Assembly (NCBI GenBank): GCA_963693305.1
Contig: OY855914.1
Span: forward strand, 17,353,760 to 17,417,759
Direction of reading: 5' to 3'
DNA length: 64,000 nucleotides
Source of the DNA: Meandrina meandrites
Lineage: Eukaryota > Cnidaria > Anthozoa > Scleractinia > Meandrinidae
A model generated the notes under the pieces. It did no database searches, had not been told where the DNA came from, and saw only the letters and a program-made list of their open reading frames with translations. Shown here one piece after another: positions 46,225 through 54,431 of this stretch (its first letter is position 1; every line of letters starts with the position of its first letter). A program made the position numbers and the translations under genes.

Positions 46225-46639
46225 TTATATATTTCTGAAATAATTGCTTATATAACGTTCGTTATACATTGTATCAGTCATTGATAATGGCATTAATATA
46301 TCGAGATACTCTTTATCATACACCAATGTTTGATGCATAAAATAAATACAATAATAGCCAGAAAGAACTGATTTGATATGTTGATATTGCGTGCTATTAT
46401 ACAAAATTTGTTTTATTCCATCTTTCTCAGCTCTGATTTTAAATTCATTTGGGTAAGGCATCCCAACACTATCATAATACCACAATGTTCTTGTGACCAG
46501 GAACACAACAAGTCCAATGAGTACCGACACCTTCATAGCTGTCTAAATTAATGATACACGGACTATGCCTTTTAGACATGTGTTCATCTCTGCTATATAT
46601 TCCTTTAATATTGATTTTCAAATACTTACACCATCTCAT
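46225..46639 (-). pseudogene. Adenain-like cysteine protease, frame-broken, catalytic Cys replaced
   Basis: Maturation protease of adenovirus/Polinton type (Ulp1-like fold). The N-terminal half, in one frame, reads DLMRWCKYLKINIKGIYSR, then a GVGTHW motif holding the catalytic histidine (about 46515). The C-terminal half, in another frame, has LWYYDSVGMPYPNEF with the catalytic acidic region and VLSGYYCIYFMH. In the family the residue before GxxC is the catalytic cysteine; here codon 46360-46362 is TCT (serine). The frame break lies between 46500 and 46514. An ATG at 46639 is the first available; open sequence runs upstream to 46747, so the start is unsure. Two lesions suggest a dead protease. 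Confidence 0.75.
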
Positions 46640-46683
46640 GAGATCAATGTTACTTAGAGGTTTTTTGATAAATGAAGGCTTTC

Positions 46684-47184
46684 TTACTTTCTTTTCGGTT
46701 TTAAGATCTTTTTTTTTGGAAGCACCAATCCACCAGTTTTCAAGAATTTATTGTATTGATCCCATGTACCAATAAAAGGTGGACTCCTATAATACAATGC
46801 ATTTTTCTTACTCATGATTCTTCCACCGTATTTTTTTGAAGTTTGTTTTCTAATGATTGGTGGTGGATAATAAGGGTATTCTATCTGCATTCCTTTACCT
46901 CCTTTGGGAGGAGTAACTTGGATTCCTTTTCCAATCATATTCTTTCGCATTTTACTTATTTGTGTTTTAGATAAACTCAATGTGATACCTTTACCCTCAT
47001 TTTTCACTTTATTATATCTTGTTATTTGTCTTTTTGTGAGATGTAAATCAGTATTACCCTTCTTTTTAATCTGATGCTTGTCAATCAATAAACTCACTTC
47101 ACTTGAATTTTTGATTGCTCTGGCTAGCTTTTTCATTTGTCCTTCTGTAAGAGGAATGTGTGTTGGAAGATATTCATTGCTCAT
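46684..47184 (-). CDS. Basic core-like protein (pX-like), 166 residues
   Basis: A strongly basic protein with repeated LTxxQhxK/R blocks: HIPLTEGQMKKLARAIKN, DLHLTKRQITRYNKVKNE, TLSLSKTQISKMRKNM. A glycine-rich GKGIQVTPPKGGKGMQIEYP stretch and a conserved YYRSPPFIGTWDQYNKFLK tail follow. Polinton and adintovirus genomes carry small basic proteins of this kind, which are compared with adenovirus core protein pX; DNA binding in the virion is inferred. The start is ATG at 47184, with TATATAG about 20 bases upstream. It overlaps the protease open frame at its 3' end. Confidence 0.65.
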   Translation of the reverse strand: MSNEYLPTHIPLTEGQMKKLARAIKNSSEVSLLIDKHQIKKKGNTDLHLTKRQITRYNKVKNEGKGITLSLSKTQISKMRKNMIGKGIQVTPPKGGKGMQIEYPYYPPPIIRKQTSKKYGGRIMSKKNALYYRSPPFIGTWDQYNKFLKTGGLVLPKKKILKPKRK

Positions 47185-47264
47185 ATTCTAACTCTATATA
47201 ATAGAGTTAGATTAAAACATAACGAAGAATGTTTAATGTGAATCAGATTTTTTCATATCATAAT

Positions 47265-48550
47265 TTATACAACAACGAGTTCGTTTCCAATGTTATCAAT
47301 GATTATCGTTTCTTCATATAAAACCACAGCGTAAATCATGTAATTGTCAGTAGCTTGAACATTTAATCGATAATGAAATAATAGCTGTTTTGGATCATCG
47401 CTGATGCTTTCCTTAAAATTCCTTAAATCAAAATACAAAACAGGAAACAATTCAGAATAATTTTGGAGAGTTAACTGAGTACCTGTATTGTAGTCATTAG
47501 ACCTGAAAGAATATCCTTGAATGTCATTTAAAAGTCTTGGCTTGAATTCACAATCATATTCTAGTTCTGGTACAAAATAAGAATTTCCCAATTGCAAGCG
47601 ACAAGTAGAAAGTTTACATGCATTACCAGCTGAATTTATTTTAAACGTATCAAAGATGAATGGATTTTCAAGTTCATTATTGCTCTAATATTCCTCTGAA
47701 AATATACAAAAACATGTTTGGCATGTTTAACAGCTGGTGTAATTTGATATATACCAGAAATAGCATTAGTTGGTGTTGAATGCTTAATGAATTCTCTTAA
47801 ATACGTCCATTTTGATGGTTTTAAAAAATGGCTGTTTACTAATTTTTGTCCTTCAGCTGTAAAGTTCAAGCGTGGTAGCCATAGCTGTAATTCACGAATC
47901 ACATATCGTGTTTCATCTCCAGCTACTCTGTAGATAAATTCTCGATCATCGTTTAATGTTATATTTAGTTCAATTTGCATTGGCGGAAGCATTTTATCGA
48001 GGAGTTCTTGGAAAAATGAAAAACGATTCAACGGAATCACAGCGTATACATCCTTCGATTGTGAACACAATTCAGCTCTTTTAATTGCTCCTACTTTTGG
48101 AGCTGTTCTCATATCACCCTCTAATACAGCTCTATCGTCGAGATACCAATTAAAATTAGTTGCTGTTGATTGACTATAGTCACCCAAAAATTCAACCAAA
48201 CCTTTTAAAAAACTGATTTTGTGAAGATTATTACCGTCATATATTTTTTTACCCCCTGAAGTTATTATAATGTGATTTATGATGCTGGTACTATCATTAA
48301 TGGTTGAAGTTAAAACAGGAGTCTGCAAATTATTGGCAACAATGTTTGTACCATCAGCTTTTTTCTGAAGTTTGTATTTCACAATTAAGTGACCGTTAAA
48401 CCAATCAAACCAACTACTACGATCAGTCATATTGAATATATATCCCGTTTTTTCCTGATACAGTCCAGCGTCAGGCTGAATGATTGGCGTTGATAGATTG
48501 AATCTTAGATAATCTGTTTTTTGAACATGGGCTATGCTTCTAAAACTCAT
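47265..48550 (-). pseudogene. Major capsid protein candidate, one frame break
   Basis: About 428 codons. The first 304 codons are open (MSFRSIAHVQKTDYLRFNLS start; WLDDRAVLEGD-type and YVIRELQLWLPRLNF blocks); the last 135 or so codons lie in another frame and end in YAVVLYEETIIIDNIGNELV. The break falls at 47676-47692. Conserved beta-rich sequence continues directly across it, so this is one gene and not two. The position between the core-like and minor-capsid genes and the sequence type fit the double jelly-roll capsid protein of Polinton-like elements; that is family inference, as fold cannot be read directly. Start ATG at 48550 follows ATTATATAATCTATTAATAT. Confidence 0.7.
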
Positions 48551-48668
48551 TTATATTAATAGATTATATAATTTATGTCAGTTGTGCTAATCGTTTCAAA
48601 ATTAGATCACCAGCTTTTTCACTTTTATTTAACACGGTTTTTAATTTTTGTTTTTGTTTTTTGATTGT

Positions 48669-51574
48669 CACTACTGGGAGCAACCCTGTGAAAACTATGT
48701 GAAATGCATGTGGAAACCATGTGAATTTTTCACAGGATTTTCACATGGTTTTCACACAGTTTTTCACACAGTTTTTCACACAGAATTTCACAGAAATGTG
48801 AAAATTCATGTGAAATAAACATGTGAAAACCATGTGAAACGGGCTCCACGTTTTCACAAGGTATTTCACAGTATAGGATGTGAAACACCCCGTGAAAGGC
48901 CATGTAAAACTTCTGTCACAAGGCAGGTAAACTACCCTGTGAAAATGGATGTGAAAACAGTAATTATGTGAAATACCATGTGAAATCTTACTCACTTGGT
49001 AAAGAAAAAGGTAACCACCCTGTGAAAATGGATGTGAAAACAATAATTATGTGAAATACCATGTGAAATGGGATGTGAAATCTTACTCACATGGTAAAAG
49101 AGATGGTAACCACCCTGTGAAAATGGATGTCAAAACAATAATACAGACTACAGAGCACTATTTATTGTTTGTAATGATGTTATATGGGAAGTCAATGGTG
49201 TCCGCTTTAGCAAGAGTCAAAACAATAATTAAAAAAATTGTTCATTTGGTACCGCGAAAGTGTCCGTAATTCTGTAATAGCGAGAGTTTTCACTAGCGGG
49301 AGTCATTTCCAGTCAAACCTTTTGCCGGGATCTGGATTCAAAATTAGTATAGTACAGTCAACCTTTGCTTGCGGACACCTAGCTACTAAAATTGGACACC
49401 TTATTTTTATATATGTCCATATCATATAAGTCCTAGCAAATTAAAATTAATCTTAGTTAATCATTAATCTTATGGAATGGGATACCAAAATAGTAGCCGC
49501 AAAGGTTTCCATAAAAGTGGGAGTTGACTGTACTGGCCAGTGGTGTCTCAAATACAAATCAAGTACCACGGCTGGGTTGTTCGAAGCCGATTAACACTAA
49601 TGCAAGATTAAAAGTTGATCAAGGGTTCAATTTCTCTTTGATAAAAGTGTTTTTATTGCTTATAGAATGATACATGTTTAAACATGTAATCATGAAAAAA
49701 ACAGAGGCAAGAAACAATAACAGTAGCAAAATACAGTGTCTGAGTCACAAACAATGTAATGATTTACAGTATATAGGATTTGTGTTGGATACCAACAGCA
49801 AGTTTCTGTCCATAATTTGGTTTTCTTTTGTGACAAATATGTATTGACTGCGAGTACCAAAGGCCTTCAAATTCATAGTTGCAAGTTTCAAAGACTACAT
49901 TTTCCAGCCACAATATCACACTTTATATTCAAAGTATCATCACTCGTGTTTGTGAATTGTTTTCCACTTACCTTTTTTAAACATATTGCTCCTTTGGTGA
50001 ATGTTTACTGCAAGCCCTTCAAGACCTACAACAAAAGCACAAGGCAACATTTGCTTAAAACCTTGTCTTCATGTGTATAAGATTCTCGGATTGTTAGATG
50101 TGTAAAGTAAAATTATCTAATGTGCCCAGAAACATGATTTCAGATCAAGTACTACCACAGATCTTAATGCTACAGTGCTTTCTTTCTTGCTTAAGTTATC
50201 AATTTCAAGCTTTCACAAAAGCTTTAATTTATAATATTTATGGACAAGAACAAAGCACACTCAAATATAAATTTGGTATCACACTGACTCCACTGATCAC
50301 CGATCGAGAAGATTATTACAAAACCTGTTTCTAAAAGCCTTACGATTATTTCTACTTACATTCTCAGAGGTAAAGGATCCGGATTTTGCTGTTTAAGGCA
50401 TCATTTCAAGAGGCTATTTTCAGTAAAAAGTTCTTCATACACTGTGTATAAGTGACCGTTGAAAGCAAGTTGGAAATGCGCGCCTATTAGAGTGCTGCAT
50501 CATGGGATAGATCAACTCGTTTCCAGGTCTTCTCAGCATGTAAATCCAAGATGGCGGCTCATGTGTGTGGTATGGTCGAAATCCACACAAGAAACCCAGG
50601 TTTTTACTCCATTAAGAGGCCTTTCAAAGGCTGGAAAATATTCAGGAAACATTTAAAGAAGTGCATGGCGATTCCAAGCAATTTTACTCGCACAGAGCTA
50701 GGATATTATTGACTGGAAACCTCTTCTAAATTCAACCTTGAGGCATTCCAAAAGCTACCTCTAAAAGGTAAACTGACCACTTTGGAAAGTATGTTGTTTT
50801 CATAAGGAAAGCTCAATATCAGTCAATAGCAATCGATGCAAACTTCTTGCATTCTGGATTTTTGAACTAAAATAACAAGCTTACATGTTGCTGCTTGAAC
50901 ATATATATAAGCTTATAATTTGTTGATGGAAATGTAAAGTATTGAATTATGACAGTAGAATGCTTAATGGCGAAGATTACTGTCTGAACGTCGCATTTAC
51001 AATGAAACAATCTTGAGTTGCTGAATAAAATAGGACTAAATGTTATTATGACTTTATCATAATTTTTAAATATGGGTGCATGGGATAAAACATCATGTTA
51101 ATTAGCTCAAATCGCTCAAATCAAGCCATGAATAATTTCACAGGGTCTTTCACATGATTCTTGCTTCCTTACTTTTGTGATGAAATTTCTCAGGATGTTT
51201 CACAGGATAGCATATCAAGAGCTCCACGTTTCACATGGCTTTGCAAGTTTCACACACTTTTTCACAGGCCAGAATAAATGCTGGTTTTCTTATGGCCAAG
51301 AAGCATTTTGTTTCACAGGATATTTCACAGGGTGATGTGTGTTGTGTAACAACCAAGATATGTTTCACAGGTTGTTTCACATGGCTCTCTAGAGGTTCCA
51401 AAAGTATCTTAAAATTTCACAGTTAATTTCACAGGTTGCATTTATCTTGTAACTTTGTCCAAGGAGCACTAATAATATCACATGGTGTTTCACAGGGTGT
51501 TTCACATGCCAAAAAAATTCACATGGTTTTCACATGCATTTCACATAGTTTTCACAGGGTTGCTCCCAGTAGTG
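48669..51574. mobile_element. Non-autonomous CACTA/EnSpm transposon
   Basis: The ends are CACTACTGGGAGC and GCTCCCAGTAGTG, the CACTA signature; the inverted repeats match at 61 of 62 positions. The 3-bp target duplication TGT lies at 48666-48668 and 51575-51577. Both subterminal regions are packed with TGTGAAA/TTTCACA motifs (left to about 49130, right from about 51130), typical of CACTA subterminal binding sites. The left side holds tandem units of about 90-95 bp. No transposase is encoded. A pogo-like MITE is nested at 49355-49530. Confidence 0.88.
49355..49530. mobile_element. pogo-like MITE nested in the CACTA element
   Basis: CAGTCAACCTTTGCTTGCGG at the left and an imperfect inverse ending GGGAGTTGACTG at the right, with TA on both sides. 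176 bp, no coding capacity. Another pogo-like MITE with similar ends lies at 61116-61294. Confidence 0.65.
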
Positions 51575-51860
51575 TGTGGGTGATTTATTGATATCTTTTA
51601 CCGTTTTTTTTAAATATTGTCCGATTTTTGATAAATCATTAGTTATTACACCTGATCCTTTGTGGCGATATTGATATAAACCCTTATTGGGATTAAAAAA
51701 TTTGGTCCATTCGTGAACTCGATTCATTATATAATAAGGTTATATTAATTTACTTCTTTAATAATAATATGAAAGGCCGTATCGATTTCATTAAGATCAA
51801 TCGGTCGATTATAAGAATCTGTTATATATATATATTCGAATTGAATCAATGCTATTTTTA

Positions 51861-52514
51861 TTAATTGGTGAAAATTTCAATCTTCTCGGTTCGAGTAAAA
51901 GGAAATGATCTACGAATTCCTTGTGCTATGATACTAAAGCAAAATAATACATCTTTTGATTCATCTGTCAAGGATCTGTTAGTCAAATCGGTATGGATGC
52001 AGATCATATCAACGCTCCTTGTTAAATCAGGTATATGGTCACTGATATTGCTTCCAGAAGTTAAAATTTTCTTTTCAAAACCCAGAATCAAATTAAAGTC
52101 TGAAACAGATAGATCCAGTTCATAATTTGGCTGTATGGTTATTATTGTTCTAAATAATGATAAATCAAACATAACTGAGAATGGATAATTATTACCATCT
52201 TTACCAGTTGTATTTTTTAAATAAGCATCAATGTCACTATATGAATACATTCCATTAGGAAATTCAATATTTTTAAAACTTGTATCACTACCAACAGTTT
52301 TTCGATATCTTATTTTAGTATTACTGAATGAGGTTGCAATATTGTACCAGCTATATGTCATAGTTATAATCTCATCAAGAGCCATTTCATAATTTTTATT
52401 TGGATCCAAGAAAAGTGGTTGGTCGAGATAAATAGTGAAATCATTTGCTTTTTGGTTATAATTATTTGCTTGCCTTTTTGCTCTGAATGAACTAAGTATT
52501 AAATGTTTCTCCAT
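51861..52514 (-). CDS. Minor capsid (penton-like) protein candidate, 217 residues
   Basis: An intact gene. MEKHLILSSFRAKRQANNYN, FTIYLDQPLFLDPNKNYEMA, ITMTYSWYNIATSFSNTKIR and SVSDFNLILGFEKK are the blocks; the YEMAL...SW.NI..S.N pattern is the one seen in minor capsid (single jelly-roll penton) proteins of Polinton-like elements. It would form pentons at capsid vertices. Start ATG at 52514 follows AATATATAGATA. It follows the coiled-coil gene by 16 bases. Assignment rests on pattern and position, not on a search. Confidence 0.65.
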   Translation of the reverse strand: MEKHLILSSFRAKRQANNYNQKANDFTIYLDQPLFLDPNKNYEMALDEIITMTYSWYNIATSFSNTKIRYRKTVGSDTSFKNIEFPNGMYSYSDIDAYLKNTTGKDGNNYPFSVMFDLSLFRTIITIQPNYELDLSVSDFNLILGFEKKILTSGSNISDHIPDLTRSVDMICIHTDLTNRSLTDESKDVLFCFSIIAQGIRRSFPFTRTEKIEIFTN

Positions 52515-52530
52515 TATCTATATATTAAAT

Positions 52531-53598
52531 TTAGATAAAATAATTGTTGTAAATTTTTTCATGTATACGTTTCGTAATTCTTTTCAGTTTTAACAGTTCA
52601 TCCAATATTGTAATGCCTTGATTTATTACTTCATTACTTGAATTTCCAGCGTTAATGCTTCCGCAAATTACATCCAGTTTTTCAATAAGTTTCTCAGGAT
52701 TATTGTAATAGATTACTTTATAATTTTGATCAAGCCCACTACCTTCCCACTCATTTTCGTCTCTATCAGAATCAGGCGCTGTGTCCCTCCTCATACCCTC
52801 TATCTTATCAAATAATGATTTCTCTATATCTGGTTTTGTCTTAGATTTAGTTTTACTGGGGGTCTTTTTTAATTTTTTTGATTTTTCCTGTAACTCCGAA
52901 GCTGAGAAAGGAACTTTTTTGTATTCCATCCTTTGCTTTTTTTGGCTAGTCAGTAATAGCTTATCTTCAATTCTATCAATTTGTTTTGTAAAATCTTCAG
53001 ATTGTCTCAACAGCTCATCATATGATACTCCTTGATACTTACCAGATTTGATATGAGGTTCACCACTCTTCAATAGTTTACCTAACAAAACATTAACACG
53101 TCGCCTTTCTTCAGCTAAAACTCTGCGTTCCTTATCCAATTCCTTTTGCTTACTCTTTTTGATAGAGCTAGGGGTCCATTCTTTTCTCTTCCATTCAAAA
53201 TCGGGCATTTCATCTTCTTCTTCAATAGGTAACGGTGGTTCAGGCATTTCATCTTCTTCTTCAATGGGTAACGGTGGTTCAAAATTGGGCATTTCATCTT
53301 CTTCTTCAATGGGTAACGGTGGTTCAAAATTGGGCATTTCATCTTCTTCTTCAATGGGTAACGGTGGTTCAAAATTGGGCATTTCATCTTCTTCTTTTAA
53401 CCCTTTATTTTCCAACTTTTTAGTTACTTCAATTTGTGTGTCGAGACGAGATGTCACTGGTTTAAACATTTTTGCGAATTTGATTTGTCCTAATTCATCT
53501 ATCAATTTTGAAGACATTATTTGATTATTAATATTTTTGATTTGATTCTCAACTTCCTCTTTTTGGTCCGCAATTTTTTGCCAAGCTAATAGACTCAT
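52531..53598 (-). CDS. Coiled-coil protein with acidic-proline tandem repeats
   Basis: 355 residues, start ATG behind a TATATATATA run. The N-terminus is helical (QKIADQKEEVENQIKNINNQ). Then comes an array of four 12- to 15-residue units EEEDEMPNFEPPLPI at about residues 74-136, one of them shortened. A long charged coiled coil follows (KERRVLAEERRRVNVLLGKL; QIDRIEDKLLL), a basic stretch, and a conserved C-terminal tail (GITILDELLKLKRITKRI). No known domain is recognised. The repeats are near-identical in DNA as well, so the array expanded recently. Position suggests a virion or scaffolding protein; that is inference. Confidence 0.65.
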   Translation of the reverse strand: MSLLAWQKIADQKEEVENQIKNINNQIMSSKLIDELGQIKFAKMFKPVTSRLDTQIEVTKKLENKGLKEEDEMPNFEPPLPIEEEDEMPNFEPPLPIEEEDEMPNFEPPLPIEEEDEMPEPPLPIEEEDEMPDFEWKRKEWTPSSIKKSKQKELDKERRVLAEERRRVNVLLGKLLKSGEPHIKSGKYQGVSYDELLRQSEDFTKQIDRIEDKLLLTSQKKQRMEYKKVPFSASELQEKSKKLKKTPSKTKSKTKPDIEKSLFDKIEGMRRDTAPDSDRDENEWEGSGLDQNYKVIYYNNPEKLIEKLDVICGSINAGNSSNEVINQGITILDELLKLKRITKRIHEKIYNNYFI

Positions 53599-53772
53599 TT
53601 ATATATATATTAGTGTAGATTATTATCGGTCTTCCAGAAGTCTTTCACCAGTCTTTCATTAGTCTTCCAGAAGTCTTTCACCAGTCTTTCATTAGTCTTC
53701 CAGAAGTCTTTCATCAGTCTTTCATTAGTCTTCCAGAAGTCTTTCATATTATATAATTAAATAATATAATAA
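53599..53772. promoter_or_regulatory. Divergent promoter region with 33-bp repeat array
   Basis: Between the leftward coiled-coil gene and the rightward ATPase. TATATATATA lies next to the left ATG and TATATAATTAAATAATATAA next to the right ATG. Between them, 3.7 copies of a 33-bp unit (GTCTTCCAGAAG, GTCTTTCACCAGTCTTTCATTA) run from about 53629 to 53748. The unit's regular spacing at the one divergent promoter of the element suggests binding sites. Confidence 0.6.
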
Positions 53773-54411
53773 ATGAAGATTCCAAATTATGACTGTAAAG
53801 ACGATATGGTTTCAAACTTTAGGCAAATATACAATTTCATGTCAAATTGCTGTTTTAGGATGCTGATTTGCTCGCCAAGTGGCTCGGGAAAAACCAACAT
53901 GCTCATGCATATGATATACAATTTATTGTATTATGATAAGAAAACTTACCTGTATGCAAAAAACTTGGATCAGTCCAAATACCAGAATCTTATGAAAATG
54001 TTTCAGCCAATAAGTGAGGAAGCTGGTTATGATGTTATTGAATTCAGTAACGACCAAATTATTCCTGTTTCTGATCTAAACGATGATAATCAAAAACTTG
54101 TGATATTTGACGATTTCGTTTGTGAAAAAAATCAAAAGCCTTTGATTGATTATTTCATAAGAGGAAGACATAAAAATGCATCCGTAATGTATCTATCTCA
54201 GAGCTACTATTCAACTCCAAAAGACATAAGATTGAACTGTTCGCATTTCTGTATTTACGAATTCCCAAGTGCAAATGAGCGATCTCTGATATGCCGTGAA
54301 AACAGTATTCCAAAAGAGTTATATTTTAAAGCAACTAAACAGCCATTCAGCTTTATTTATATCGATAAACCACGGAAATTCATGACTAAAAATTTTAATG
54401 AGAATATTTAA
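53773..54411 (+). CDS. A32/FtsK-HerA-like genome packaging ATPase
   Basis: 212 residues, intact. Walker A CSPSGSGKTNM (GSGKT at 37-41) and Walker B LVIFDDF (aspartates 113-114) are in place; YLSQSYYSTPKDIRLNC about 50 residues later is the sensor/arginine-finger region of this family. It pumps DNA into preformed capsids in Polintons, virophages and nucleocytoplasmic viruses. The start ATG stands right behind TAAATAATATAATAA. It heads the only rightward operon-like group, with the fibre gene starting 20 bases after its stop. Confidence 0.9.
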   Translation: MKIPNYDCKDDMVSNFRQIYNFMSNCCFRMLICSPSGSGKTNMLMHMIYNLLYYDKKTYLYAKNLDQSKYQNLMKMFQPISEEAGYDVIEFSNDQIIPVSDLNDDNQKLVIFDDFVCEKNQKPLIDYFIRGRHKNASVMYLSQSYYSTPKDIRLNCSHFCIYEFPSANERSLICRENSIPKELYFKATKQPFSFIYIDKPRKFMTKNFNENI

Positions 54412-54431
54412 TATAACATATTAACATAAAA

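Larger units (their letters stand above)
48573..51727 (-). pseudogene. Small basic gene split by CACTA transposon
   Basis: The 5' part (51578-51727, start ATG behind TTATTATATA) encodes HEWTKFFNPNKGLYQYRHKG and NDLSKIGQYLKK; the 3' part (48573-48665) encodes KQKQKLKTVLNK and ends LKRLAQLT. The 2906-bp transposon lies between, with TGT on both sides. Taking away the insertion and one TGT leaves a single open frame of about 80 codons, so this gene was intact when hit. It is a small lysine-rich protein of unknown role. Confidence 0.75.

Noticed and set aside
47265..47597. Separate 110-codon gene downstream of the capsid gene
   Set aside because: The same frame continues upstream past its apparent start to the capsid frame break, so it is the C-terminal part of the capsid gene.
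48741..49269. Frames of 70-100 codons in the CACTA element
   Set aside because: They are translations of the TGTGAAA subterminal repeats; no transposase motif.
53115..53524. Repeat-rich frames on both strands opposite the coiled-coil gene
   Set aside because: They are shadows of the acidic-proline repeat array in other frames.
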